Origin: Gordius sp. MW1
Lineage: Eukaryota; Nematomorpha; Gordioida; Gordea; Gordiidae
Direction: 5' to 3'
DNA length: 64,000 nt
Assembly (NCBI GenBank): GCA_964036665.1
Contig: OZ038531.1
Location: forward strand, 9,982,168 to 10,046,167
Shown: piece after piece, positions 37,328-48,930 of the stretch
How positions within the stretch are numbered: the stretch's first letter is position 1
Layout of the letters: the number at the start of each line of letters is the position of its first letter
The notes under the pieces: model-generated
Database searches by the model: none
The model's input: the letters and a program-made list of their open reading frames with translations, nothing else
Told to the model about the DNA's origin: nothing
Position numbers and translations under genes: made by a program

Positions 37328-37761
37328 AAAAGATTGTAATGTCGGTTTGGCCGAAAAAAATCCATTTTGCTGGGTTCTACATTGCCCTCCCTTAACTAAG
37401 CCACTGAATTTAGAATATATTTTAAAAAAGCGATTGTTAGATAACTTTCGTAGATATAAGATAAACAAGGGCACCTTTTAATTTCTATTTATATAAAATA
37501 GTATTAAAAATATATAAACTACTCGCCATTGACAATATGTAGATATATATAATTACATGTTTTAAATTTTATCTTTATTAATAAAATGCTATAGACATGT
37601 ATTCTTGTCTATATGATTTTCTAATAAGGTCGATCATTGATAATTCTTATTTTGTTAATTTTTAATCACTGGAAAAATGTAAAGAAAATTAAATCATCAC
37701 CCTTTAAATATTTTCGCTGTTTTTCGGCATTTTATAATCTTTGTCTTTATTCAAGGTTCGT
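37328..37761. other. Upstream region of EXOSC4
   Basis: AT-rich with no gene. The reading frame of EXOSC4 exon 1 stays open upstream to about 37741, so an additional 5' exon or alternative start cannot be excluded; no promoter motif stands out. Confidence 0.45.
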
Positions 37762-38594
37762 ATGGGAGTTTTGTCTTTTTACGGATTGAGAACTGATGGT
37801 AGGAAACCTGATGAATTACGTAAAATAAGATGTCAAGTTGGGACTCACAAAAATGCTAATGGTTCAGCTTGCTTAGAGATGGGCAACACTAAAGTTGTTG
37901 CTACTGTATATGGGCCACACGAGGTAAAGGTAACATATATCTTTATGAGGATATTTAGATTGTAATAAGAAAAGGCCAAGCAGTTTCTGACAAGGCTCAA
38001 ATTAATTGTCATTTTAATAAAGCATCATTTACAGAAAATTTTAAATCTTCAAAAAATTACCAAAATCAAGAAAAAAATGAATCCTTGAAAAAAATCTTTG
38101 AGTCAGTTATTTTGACAAATCTTTTTCCTAAATCTCAAATAGATATTTTTATTGAGGTAATTTGTTTAAAAATTGACTAATTTTTTAAGGTTATCCAATC
38201 TGATGGCAGTAATTTAAGTGCTGCCATCAATGCCGCCTCAATAGCCTTAGTTAATGCTGGGGTGCCACTTAAAGATTTTGTTGCCTCATGCAATATAGGA
38301 ATATTAAATTGTGAAGATAATTATCTTGATGAAGAAAAAAATAGTGAATTGCCAAAATATCTAATAGATTTGAATAATAATGAAGATAAAAGTCAAATCC
38401 CTAAATTATGTGTCTCCCTTAAAGTTAAATCCAGAGAAATTGTTAACATTGAATTGAGTAATAGAGTTCATCTGGATATTTTAGAGCCTGGAATTAATGC
38501 CGCAATTAATGGAGGATGTCAAATATATGATGTGCTTGATTCTGTACTTAAAAATAGCTATTTACAAAGTTATCCTCTTAATGTTTCTAATTAG
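37762..38594 (+). CDS. EXOSC4: EXOSC4/RRP41, RNA exosome RNase PH-like subunit
   Basis: Ring subunit of the eukaryotic RNA exosome, which channels RNA to the nucleases for 3'-5' processing and decay. Exons 37762-37923, 37959-38156 and 38190-38594, all phase 0, total 765 bases and 254 residues (human about 245). Landmarks: YGLRTDGRKPDELRKIRCQV, the SACLEMGNTKVVATVYGPHE strand, FPKSQIDIFIEVIQSDG, LSAAINAASIALVNAGVPLKD and a C-terminal helix. The introns are only 35 and 33 nt. The start ATG was chosen because it directly precedes the family's usual N-terminal residues. As in other animal RRP41 proteins, catalytic activity is not expected. The middle (SFTENFKSSKNYQNQEKNE) is Lys/Asn-rich and shorter than in vertebrates. 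Confidence 0.92.
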
Positions 38595-38598
38595 ATAT

Positions 38599-38604
38599 AA
38601 TAAA
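38599..38604 (+). other. EXOSC4: Candidate EXOSC4 polyadenylation signal
   Basis: AATAAA starts 5 bp after the stop codon. If used, the 3' untranslated region would be only a few tens of bases; other AT-rich hexamers further on could serve instead. Confidence 0.35.
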
Positions 38605-40014
38605 TAATACTAATTTTATTACTTTTTATTCTAGCACTTTATTAAAATTAGGTATAACTATATATTTAAGCTTGTTTGGGTTTGACAAAAAATTCTAACG
38701 TTATTTAATTTATTAATGGTGTTCTCATGCACCTAGAGGTCCCTAATATTTATAACTAGCAACAATTTTACTTGATACAAGATAATATTCTATTTGGTTA
38801 CATTTTTTATTAATAATTCATGCAAGGGTAATAAAATGTGCACATATAGAAAATATGAGATTTTTGTTAATATTTTTTGCCAGATTGTCACTGATTTATC
38901 AACATTAGTTGAGTTAATGGTTTTAAACATATTTGTGCCCTGAATTATAATTCATACCCATTACTAAAACCATATTATTAAATAACAAATTTTTGGATGG
39001 GGTTATTATGCCCAAACTCCTATACAGAAATTTGTTTGACTAAAAAAATATTTAATTTTTTACCAAACCTAAAAAACAAAAAAAAATATATAAATTGCAT
39101 AACAATTATAATTTATAAAAGTTTTGCCAAACTTAAGGATGCACAAGTTTGCAAATCCAATGATTTTGAATCATGTGGTACTATCTGCCCGCCGAATTAA
39201 TTTATCACTGCAGGATTATTTAAATGATCTTATGAATTTTTTAAACTTATATTTGAAATATTTATAAGATGAATTATATATTATAATTGTATCTCTATCG
39301 CAATTGTCCACAAGTGGCAACCAGCTATTGGCAAGTAAATTAAACTTGACAATTGTGGGTAGTGACAGCGGGCCTGTTTAGCCCAACTTTTTTTTGTTTA
39401 ATTTTTTTACTAATATGGTAAACAATATGTATGCGTTGAAAATGTTAATAAATTAATTGTAAATATAATAAATGACTGATTTCCTCTTAGACGAGTTCTT
39501 CCATCTTTTAAGAGACCACGTACAGGGAAAAATTTCTTTTACAAGTGGCATTTGTACCCACAATACATAAAACAATATAAGCCAAATAAACCTTTAAAAC
39601 CCTTCTTTAATGCTATAATCAATAAAGTTACTTGGCTTCATTGCTTTTCCACCATTTTAAATCTTAGGTTATTGATATAAAATGAAAAAGCAGTGACATT
39701 TTGTAAACAAAACTTGAAAAAAAAATAAATTTTGGAATTTGTTAATGATTATATATATGAATAATCTTACATAATGTTTAATTAATACACTCAATATTGT
39801 TAGACGGTATAAATGGGGAGGCAAGGATGGGCTTGCCCCCTTCTCCAATTTCAAAAATTCCTGATCTACACAACATTTTTTGCCTAAACTGCTCCCCCCC
39901 CCATTGTTGAAATTGGCCTCGTGGGATTACGTGAAATTATCTTTAACATTTATAATTCGGATTGAGATTTTGATGAAATGAACCAAGATTAAAATAAAGA
40001 AATTATATAAGGGG
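38605..40014. other. Intergenic, no gene seen
   Basis: AT-rich. AAATTGCATAACAATTATAA at 39093 is a degraded copy of the palindromic terminal motif. A short TGCCCCCTTCTCC / CTGCTCCCCCCCC stretch is near 39833-39900. No coding segment recognised. Confidence 0.4.
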
Positions 40015-41113
40015 GGTCAGCAGGTCAAAAAACGTCTAAATACATAAGGACAATTTAAAAAAAAACGAGAAATCGGGATCACACTTTGGCCAGTGGTCAT
40101 TTTTTCCATTGGTCAGTAGCGAGCAGACGGCCAAATAGCCTATAATTGTAATATAGAAAAAATTTAATATACACTTTGGCCAGTGGTAATTTTTTCTAAT
40201 GGTCAGCAGGTCAAAAGCGTCTAAATACATAAGGCCAAATATTAAAAAGACAAAAAAATTTCAATCTCACTTTGGTCAGTGGTCGTTTTTTCCATTGGTC
40301 AATAACCTGCAGACGGCCAAATAGCCTATAATTATAATATAGAAAAAAAATCCGATTCCAATCACGGCCAGTGGTCATTTTTTCTATTAATCAGTAGCCA
40401 GCAGACGGCCAAATAGCCAATAATTAGAATATAGAAAAAAATATTTGATACACTTTGGCAAGTGATCATTTTTTGTAATGGTCATCAGTCAGCAGGTCAA
40501 AAGGCGTCTAAATACATAAGGGCCAAATATTAAAAAAACTAAAAAAATCAAATCACTCTGGCCATTGGTCATTTTTACATTGGTTAATAACCAGCAGACG
40601 GCCAAATAGCCTATATATTAATCTTATTAACAAGAACAATATATTATCAATGCAAAATTTAGCCTAATAAAAAAACAATAATTCACAAAGCAGCAAATAT
40701 ACAATTAAAATAGCAATTAACCAAAATAATAGTTTTGGCCGGGGCCAGATAAAGTAGAAGTAAACAACGGTCATTATGAATTTGGCTGGAATTATTTAGT
40801 CAGTTTCGCAAACACCCGATATATAGCAATAATCTAGACAAGTTGCAAAAAGAATTTTTATAAATCTAATCAGTCGAGCCCATAAAAAATAATGGAATTT
40901 GGGCTCGGGCGAGGTCAAAAAATTAAAGCCAACCAGCGGTCAGAGTGTATTTGCGAAAGCAAAATAAAAGGCATTTATGGAAGCACAAGTCCACAGCCTT
41001 TAAAAACTAATAAGTTTCCACGGCAATTATGCAAAAATTACATGGTAGATAAGACACTCACTTCACTCAATACAACGAAAAGTGAGCCCAAAAATTGTAT
41101 AGCAATTGAAAGC
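40015..41113 (+). repeat. Degenerate composite-element copy (GGCCAGTGGTCA tandem monomers)
   Basis: Monomers with CACTTTGGCCAGTGGTCATT, TCCATTGGTCAGTAGC, AGACGGCCAAATAGCCTATAAT recur between 40075 and 40620. The stretch ends with GAGCCCAAAAATTGTATAGC at 41084, a mutated form of the CCCATAAATTGCATAGC terminus. More diverged than copies A and B. Confidence 0.65.
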
Positions 41114-41885
41114 TTGTAGAATGTTTAAAGGTGGGCTGCGCTTAGTATTTACGGAATAGGGCTAGATTAAAGGCCATCTTAATGCGATTCACATCCAAAG
41201 TTTATTGTCGTAAGCTAGTTGAGACAAAGTGACAAATTATAGTTCTTTTTAGCACCCGAAATCGAGTAATCGGATTAGACTACTCGAACCCGGCCCAAAG
41301 CAATTAATAAACAAACCATTAAAGTAATTTTTAAGACCAAATATTTAAATAATAAATTGAATATTACCTACAGTTTTTTAATAAAGAAGAAACAATCCAT
41401 CTATCTTAAGCGACTTTATTTTAATGTTACATCTAATAAATTTATAATTTTGTTTGTATTTTAAAATAATAACCATTTAAAACATATATATTTAAAATAA
41501 GTTGAATTTTTTTTTTATAATTTTGAACAAAATATGTTAATAGCTTGAAAAGCTACGTTAGGTACAAATAAATTTTTTAAGTAAAATTTGTCAAAAGTGA
41601 ACATTTTAAGAATGATGTCGTATTGGACCTAAAACTTTAAAAAGTTGTACTTCAGGTAAGGTAGAATTAGCATTAAGGGTAATACGATACAGTCTATAAA
41701 AATCAATTTTGCACGCTCAACTAATTTCTAAATGGTTTTGGGAATTCTTGGTTTACAGAATTTTTATTTTTGACCTTAAATGTAGCTCACTAAAAATGAC
41801 ATCGATGAATATATAGGCGCCGCCATAGGATAAAATTTGATTAGTAAATTAAAGCAAAATAATATTTGTTTATTACGGAGGACGG
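41114..41885. other. Intergenic, no gene seen
   Basis: AT-rich spacer with no recognised content. Confidence 0.4.
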
Positions 41886-41893
41886 CATGTAGC

Positions 41894-42531
41894 TAGAGCC
41901 CTGCACGGGCCCCCCGAAGCCCGACCCCGACCCAATCGGGTTTCGGGCCGGGTTGGGGAGGAATTTTATAAAATAATCGGGGCTCGGGTCGGGCTCGAAT
42001 TGAACTAAAGCAAACTAATCTTTTATAAAATATAATTTAAACAAACTCAACGCGATATTAAATAATTATCTTCACACAGTTTACATTATATAGCTTCCAA
42101 ACTTCAGCTTTTCCCCTGTCTAATGTAATATAACTGACCTGAATTGCAAATCTTATTCTAGTATTTAAATAGATTCGGCAGTTAGAATTTAAGGAATATG
42201 AGAGGTGAATATTTGAAAAAAATTTATATGTAACTGTTAAATAAAATATATTTTTTAGTTATGTTTTTAGTTTTAAAGCTAAATAAATTGTAACGAGGGA
42301 AAATGGATTTTTTTATTTCAAACTTATCCTAGTTTTAAATTACGAGTAATAACAATCTACTGCATTTTATATTTAAATGGTGAAATGATTTTCAAAAAAA
42401 AATGTTCAAAAGTTTTATTAGAAAAATCGGGTCGGGCCTAAATATAAAAAAAGTCTCTCGGGCCGGGCAAAATAAAAATGCAGAAGTCGGGCCGGGCTCG
42501 GACAGAAGAAATTTCATTTTGCAGGGCTCTA
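41894..42531. mobile_element. hAT-type MITE, GGGCTCGGGC-rich (638 bp)
   Basis: Ends TAGAGCCCTGCA(CGGGCC) and, inward from the right, TAGAGCCCTGCA, flanked by a perfect 8-bp duplication CATGTAGC at 41886-41893 and 42532-42539. Both ends carry clusters of CGGGCCGGG and GGGTCGGGC words; the core is AT-rich and non-coding. Confidence 0.9.
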
Positions 42532-42919
42532 CATGTAGCTTATGCCATTTTTAATCGTATATGTTGAAAGAATTTTCACGAACTAAAGAATTTAGATTTT
42601 TCGAAATTTGCCATTTTTATTCTTGACGCTCTATTTATATAGCAACTTATAAAACGGTATAATTAAAGGATTCTATGTGCACAATAGTATTTTAATTGTA
42701 AATCGTTAGGTATCTTTTAAAAATTAACAGGGATGGATTCCCACAAAGTAGCGTACCCAATTAAGACTCCATTGGCGCCAAAAATAAAAATGTCCGATAT
42801 TTTCAGAAAACTTATTAATATTTATAACAAGCCAATATAATTTAAATATTAATTGCTATGCAATTTATGGGCTCACTTTCCATTTTCTAATGTCTTGTCT
42901 TGCACCGAATGTCTTGTCA

Positions 42920-42980
42920 CGCTTTTCGTCGTATTACCACTGAGACCGCTTGGATGTGGGTTCAAATCCCGGGGAGGCTA
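42920..42980 (+). repeat. tRNA-like (SINE-like) fragment 1
   Basis: GTGGGTTCAAATCCCGGGGA matches a tRNA T-arm/B-box. Upstream ACCACTGAGACCGCTTGGAT does not fold into a convincing D-arm and anticodon arm, so this is a tRNA-derived relic and not a tRNA gene. Followed by a T-rich tract. Confidence 0.5.
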
Positions 42981-43330
42981 AATTTTTTTTAATTTTATTT
43001 TAAATTAATATATTGTTCTTGTTACTACCATTGATAATATGACTTTTTGGCCGTCCGTTGGCTGCTGACCAATGGAATAAAATGACCATTGTCCAAAATG
43101 TGAATCGAAATTTTTTTTTCTCGTTTTTTTTGGCTCTTATGGTTGCTCTTGTTACTACCATTAATAATATGACTTTTTGGCCGTCCGCTGGCTGCTAACC
43201 ATTGGAAAAAATGCCCATTGGCCAAATTGTAAATCGAAATATTTTTTTTTGAGGAATAATTAACCTGTGCCCCCCTTACAAGAGCCTATGCCTCTACTGA
43301 TATGGGTCCCTGTGTCCCCCCCCTTCTACA

Positions 43331-43376
43331 AAAGCCTATGCCTCTCGTGATGTGGGTTCGAATCCCGGAGAGGCCA
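43331..43376 (+). repeat. tRNA-like (SINE-like) fragment 2
   Basis: GGTTCGAATCC at 43355-43365 is a perfect B-box consensus and is enclosed by GCCTCTCG...GGAGAGGC, which could pair as a stem. A truncated sister copy (AGCCTATGCCTCTACTGAT) lies at 43295. The length is too short for a full tRNA. Confidence 0.55.
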
Positions 43377-43959
43377 AATTTTGTTTTTTTTAAATTAATA
43401 TACTGTCCTTGTTACTACCACTAATATGACTTTTTGGCCGTGCGTTGGCTGCTGACCAATGGAATATAAATGGGCAAAGTAAGATAAACTCGGGCCTTCG
43501 GCCCTCGTGGGAGGGGAAGGGGGGAGGGAGGTGCAGGAGGGAAGGGGGAACGAAACTCATCTATACTCAGTATAAATGTAGCATATTTGCTATGCAATTT
43601 ATGGGCGAAAAAGGTGGGAAGGGGCGAGAATGCCTATAGGGGGGTATAAAATGCAAAATGATCCATTAATTAATTATACAAATATGTAAAAAGTTAAATT
43701 TTTATAAAACCTGCTATTATTGAGGAATAGGTTTTCATTCATTCTTACTTATCAACTTCTAAATTAATCAAAATGACGAAAGGAACGCAAATAGAGGTTA
43801 TAACCCTGGAAAAGCCAATAGTCATCCTTCCAAAACGTACAACTTTCAATTTAAAGTTTTTTTAACACTGTGTAAATTTGAACAATTTGGTGTAGGCGAC
43901 CCATGATTTGAATTTTGACTATAGACTCTATTCAAATCATGCGCATATGTATAGTATAA

Positions 43960-44515
43960 ACAAGATATCAAAAAAACGAAAAAATTGTCCAATCAGACCT
44001 TGGCCACTGGTCATTTTTTCCATTGGTCAGACGGTCAAATAGCCTATAATTATAATATAGAAAAAAATGCGATATACACTTTGGCCAGTGATTATTTTTT
44101 TTTCTAATGGTCAGCAGACAGCCAAATATTTAGCCTCTAATTATAATCTAGAAAAAAAATCGATTTTAATCTGACTTTGGCCAGTGGTCATTTTTTCCAT
44201 TGGGCCAGCAGACTGCCAAATAGCCTTTATTTAAAAAAAAAATTGCTACACTTTGGCCAAAGGACACGGTCAAAAAGGATATAAATACATAAGAGACGAA
44301 AAAACAAAAAAATTTCGATTTACACTTTGGCCAATGGTCATTTTTTTATTGGTCAGTAGCAAGGACACGGTCAAAAAGGATATAAATACATAAAAACGGG
44401 GGAAAAAACGAAAAAAAAATTTCGATTTATACTTTGGCCAATAGTCATTTTTTTATTGGTCAGTAGCCAGTACGCGGTCAAAAAGGATATAAAGTTGTGA
44501 ATCGCTAACTTATTG
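43960..44515 (+). repeat. Degenerate composite-element tandem monomers
   Basis: Units with TTTGGCCAATGGTCATTT, ATTGGTCAGTAGC and ACGGTCAAAAAGGATATAA recur three to six times. Same family as 40015-40620 and 48350-48480 but without a hairpin end here. Confidence 0.65.
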
Positions 44516-45480
44516 AAATACAATCGTAATGATATAAGTTACATTCAATAAATAGTAAGGTTTTTTATAACAATCCGCGAAGTTTTGGGCCATAACCTAT
44601 CTTTTAAGCTAAACTTGCTTATAAAAGGGAATTCCATTTCAAATTAGACTAGGCTCCAAATAACTATTCAAAAATGGGCGTCCGAGAATATGTGTTAGAG
44701 AAGAGCAAAAAGATTGGCTTTCTACCATGAAGAATATAGAGGTTTAAATCAAGCCTATATCAAAGAAAATTCATTATACAACTTCACAATCAATTAATCT
44801 CTTATATCCACTAATTCCACATTTAAACATACCACTCTTTAAGCATGAAGATATACACTTCAACGCATTTCTCCATTAATATCAAACATCCAGCTTACCT
44901 ATATAACCAATACAAAACTCTGTACAATTTAGAATCAATACAAACAAGACTAATATAGAAGCATTTAATTTGTACACCCTTTTACACCAACCTTAGAAAA
45001 AAAATCTGCTACTCAGACAACAACCAATTATTTATTCTCACAAATAAACCCTGATTCCCCTGGATAAAAGGTTTGATTTTATTTGAGAAATATACAATTT
45101 TATTATTCATATGATCTCCCTGGATAAAAGGTTCAATCCTTTTTTTTAAACAGATATCAAAATTTGAGAAATATACCATTTTTAATATTCAGATGATCTT
45201 TTATTCATGCAATATACAACTTTACTGTGCTCATTTATGAACTCCCTGATCCCACCTTATTTAAATTTATATTGCATAACAACCTTCTAATTTTGCTGTA
45301 TACCACTTAAATCTGAGAATAAACAGACTTATGCTATTACATCACTTTTTACTAAAGGCATAATATCAATCACGTACCCTGAAAATATCAAACTTGCACG
45401 TTTAAATTTACACCCATGGTAGCACTTAAATCTCTATGCCCTACATGTAAGAGAAAAATTTGTTTAAACAAAAAAAGTTG
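44516..45480. other. Intergenic or 5' part of a decayed LINE
   Basis: CCCTGGATAAAAGGTT is repeated at 45058 and 45119 with similar following sequence. No reading frame is recognisable; it may be the eroded 5' part of the retroelement that follows. Confidence 0.35.
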
Positions 45481-45924
45481 TTTGTCCACCATGGCTCATT
45501 ATTGGCTAAATGCCCTTTATCTGGTAAGCTGGCCCCCCCCCCCCAAATATAATATGTCCTCCTGCGGCATTAGAAATTGAATCTAATAATAATATTGATA
45601 TTACACCAAACTCTAATACATTCCCAGCTACTCCTAATAATGTTTATTACAGCAATGAGCCTCTGGATTCAACATGGAGTAAAGTCCTTTTGGCACATGA
45701 CTTCACCCCCACAATTTCGAGAATTCCAAGAGGAGCACGACCTTGCATGCAACAATTTTTGATAAATTTGCTTAACAGCATTATTAGTGACCCACACAAC
45801 ATCACAGTATGGGAAAAACTTATCAAATTTTCTTATCATATTTTGGCTCCATCTTAAACTAAAGAGTCTAATTTATCACAGAAAATTAAAAAGGATATTT
45901 TGAATTTTGATATAAATAATACCC

Positions 45925-47160
45925 TTGAGCCTTACACATTGGAGATCATCAAAGCCTTTTACTCCAAAACAAACGGCAAATAGGATCTCAAGAAAAATTA
46001 ATTCTTTTAGCATCAAAGGGGCTATGAGACTTTTGGAGGATAATAATCCAATTGTAACCCCTAGTCAGGAGTCATATCAACAACTCTTAGCAAAACATTC
46101 CAAACATTACTTACAATATACCTTCCCCCGTACACCATCCAGCATAATTTTAAAGTCCTCAGACATAAGTGAAGCTATCCATTCTTTTCCCATGGATTCT
46201 GCTGCAGGTTTGGATGGCATTAAACCAATCTATCTTCAAGATCTCATAAAAGTTGAAAACATTAACTCTCCAGTTTTACTCACTGCCTTAACAAATTTTT
46301 GCAATCTAATCATTAATGGCAACATTCCCCAGGAAGTACGACCGATAGTCTTTGGGGCAAAGTTACTTGCTATCGAAAAACCAAACAAAACATTGAGACC
46401 GATCGCTATCGGCGGAGTTTTTAGAAGAATTATCTCTAAAATAATATGCAAAGCAATTAAACCAAATTTAACCCTATCCTTAATGCCTCACCAGCTAGGC
46501 TTCGGGGTCAAAGGAGTGTGTGAAATAGCAACACACGCCGCAAGATTGACCCTCGAAAATCTATTACCCAATGAGTCTTTTTTAAAATTAGATTTTTAGA
46601 GATCCTTTATTAAAACATTTATCGAGACTTATCCTAAATATTCTAATTACATCCTTTTAAGTTATGGGACAACCTCTATCCTAAACTTCGGGCATTATTT
46701 AATTAATTCAGCGCAGGGCATTCAACAGAAGGACCCCCTTGGCCCCCCCCCTTCGAGCTGACAACATTACAACCTTAGATCTTTGGTGTTTGATAAATCT
46801 GGACATGAATGGTTAGAGGCATATCCTAGCTTCTCCAATATGATGTTAGAGGACTGCGAGATCCTACAATATAGCACTACGCCTTGGAATAATATACACC
46901 AAGGCATATGCCTGTAAAAATTCCAACCTGCCAGTGGATGAAGAAGCAACCCGTTACACTGCAGACTAAATAAATTTAGACACTTGCGACACTCTAAAAT
47001 TAATTCTATTATCCAGTCAGCCCTTAGAAAGGCCCATAATCCCTCCATACATGAATTTTCAGATCCTGCCTTTGAAGGTCGAATGCGTCCTGACGGTTCC
47101 TCGTTAGTCCCATGATAAAATGGTCTCTTTTTAAAATGGGATTTTACATGCATAGACCTA
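45925..47160 (+). pseudogene. Non-LTR reverse transcriptase fragment, disrupted
   Basis: The frame 45925-46599 encodes an RT palm/finger region: AAGLDGIKPIYLQDL, LTNFCNLIINGNIPQEVRP, LLAIEKPNKTLRPIAIGGVF, RRIISKIICKAI, PHQLGFGVKGVCEIATHA and a D-motif region near LPNESFLKLDF. A frame change follows, then INSAQGIQQKDPLGPP at 46702, the RT block before the YxDD box, which I cannot find intact. Family unlike the two RTE-like LINEs in this window. Inactive because of frameshifts and stops; boundaries uncertain. Confidence 0.75.
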
Positions 47161-47711
47161 TTTGCCCCCTCTAATCTTAATTAGGACCCCATGGCCCTCG
47201 CTGAAGAACGCAAGCTCCAAAAATACAAGGCCCTTTTTGGACTCTAGTATTTTTATCCCAATAGTTTCTTCTTGTTGAGGATCCTATGGAAAAATGGCGT
47301 TGGCTTTATTCAAAAAAATAGGCAGGCGATCCCCTCCCTCCAAACATTCCCCCACATTTTTATTAAAACAATCAATAGCTATCTTAATTGCAAAATTTAA
47401 TTTCAAATCTTTTTTGGATTCCTGGCCTCTTCTAAAAGAGGAAGATGAAGACATATTACTCATATGATGTTTTTTTTAATTTAGTTGGCCTAGAACTTGT
47501 AGGTGTTTTGTAAATAGATAAGATCTGTTTTATTTAATTGAACTAATCGTAACAATTTCGGAATATATTGTGTGTAATAATAGTTTCGGTTTTCTTTTAT
47601 ATAATTTTTTGGATGATAATAATAATTGTGTTTTGTGTAATTTCTCTTTTCTTTTTAAACAAAAAATGAAAATAATAATGAATGCGCTCTTTAAAAGATA
47701 AAAATAACTAT

Positions 47712-47890
47712 CGTAGATGATTGTTTAAATTCTTAATTTAGCCTTTTAATAGCTTCTTAAGTGCCGGTTTAACTCGCGATATCTAAAAACAAAAATATCA
47801 CGGTTGCTCGGCACCAACCAGAGTACCAGCGATATAAATATCTTTTTATGAGTAGTAGGGGTAATAAAAACATTGCGTGGAACACCACAC
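47712..47890 (+). repeat. Direct repeat, copy 1 (about 180 bp)
   Basis: CGTAGATGATTGTTTAAATT through TCACGGTTGCTCGGCACCAA to GCGTGGAACACCACA. The second copy is at 48097-48274, offset 385 bp, with only scattered differences. Lies just downstream of the disrupted RT, so it may be its 3' untranslated region. Confidence 0.85.
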
Positions 47891-48096
47891 CAATATCCTA
47901 AAATTTTTAATTTTATTTTGTAATTATCCAATTTTGATTTCAACAGCTAATCTATTTTATTATTCGCGATTAAAATGTGTCCGCGATAAAATTTATTAAC
48001 TTTTCCTTTTTGTATGGTTACATTTTGAATATTATCTATTTATTACGAACAAAAAAAGAAGAATGATTATCGATAACGATAAAAATAATAATGGTT

Positions 48097-48274
48097 CGTA
48101 GATGATTGTTTTAATTCTTAATTTAGCCTTTTAATAGCTTTTTAAGTGCCAGTTTAACTCGCGATATCTAAAAATAAAAATATCACGGTTGCTCGGCACC
48201 AACCAGAGTACCAGCGATATAAATATCTTTTTATGAGAAGTAGGGGTAATAAAAACATTGCGTGGAACACCACA
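48097..48274 (+). repeat. Direct repeat, copy 2 (about 180 bp)
   Basis: Second copy of the 47712-47890 unit (CTCGCGATATCTAAAAATAA, TTGCTCGGCACCAACCAGAG). Between the copies is an AT-rich stretch with its own near-match to sequence upstream of copy 1. Confidence 0.85.
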
Positions 48275-48349
48275 TTAATATAATTGTATCATTTAATATT
48301 ATGTTTAGATATATATCAATAAACTAACTTCATCTTTAAAAAAAAATAA

Positions 48350-48660
48350 AGGACATAAATACATAAGAGACGAAAAAAACGAAGAAAAAATTTCGATTTA
48401 TACTTTGGCCAATGGTCATTTTTTTATTGGTCAGTAGCCAGGACACGGTCAAAAAGTCATATTATCAATGGTATTAACAAGAACAATGTGTTAATTTAAT
48501 TTAAAATTTTTTTTTTGCCCTCTCCGGCTATTGAACCAGCAATTAAGAATATGCCCTCGCCGGGATTTGTACCCACATCAGTAGAGGTATAGGCTTTTGT
48601 AGGAGGGAGGCACAGAGACCCATATCAGTAGAGGCATAGGCCCATCAATGTTAACCTAAA
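48350..48660. repeat. Composite-element fragment with reverse tRNA-like segment
   Basis: Forward monomer at 48405-48460 (TTTGGCCAATGGTC, CGGTCAAAAAGTCATATT), followed by 48551-48596, which in reverse reads GTGGGTACAAATCCCGGCGA, the B-box-like segment seen at 42955 and 43352. Confidence 0.6.
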
Positions 48661-48729
48661 TGCAAATTAATGATGACCGATGCTTACCAAATAATATGTA
48701 TGTTAATAAACATTCGATAAATATATAGG

Positions 48730-48900
48730 TGTAACATTATTTATAAAAATCCCTGGCCGGGCTCGGGCTTTTTAAAATTAACGGGCCAGGCTCGGGCCTA
48801 TAATTGAATATCTTGACGGGCCAGGGCCGGGCTCGGGCTTTTGATTTTCATAACGGGCAGACCGACTGACCTAAATTTTTTTGTTTATAGATTTTTTCTG
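48730..48900. repeat. GGGCTCGGG-rich MITE remnant
   Basis: GGCCGGGCTCGGGCTTTT and GGGCCAGGCTCGGGCC clusters match the subterminal zones of the 41894 element. No matching left and right ends found. Confidence 0.5.
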
Positions 48901-48930
48901 CTATATTTTTATGGTCTTATTAGTTACTAC

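Larger units (their letters stand above)
42850..43680. mobile_element. Rearranged composite-element copy C
   Basis: Opens like copy B with AATTGCTATGCAATTTATGG (42851), contains reverse-orientation monomers (GGCCGTCCGTTGGCTGCTG), then at 43488 switches to a forward-orientation hairpin module (GGGCCTTCGGCCCTCGTGGG, purine tract, TTGCTATGCAATTTATGGGC, GGGGCGAGAATGCCTATAGG). The two halves point in opposite senses, indicating an inversion or nested insertion. It includes two tRNA-like segments. Confidence 0.65.

Noticed and set aside
42920..42980. A functional tRNA gene
   Set aside because: B-box and T-loop are present, but I cannot fold a D-arm, a 7-base-pair anticodon loop stem and matching acceptor stem.
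47712..48274. LTRs of a retrovirus-like element
   Set aside because: The direct repeats enclose only about 200 bp, lack TG...CA ends and a primer-binding site, and lie downstream of a non-LTR type RT.
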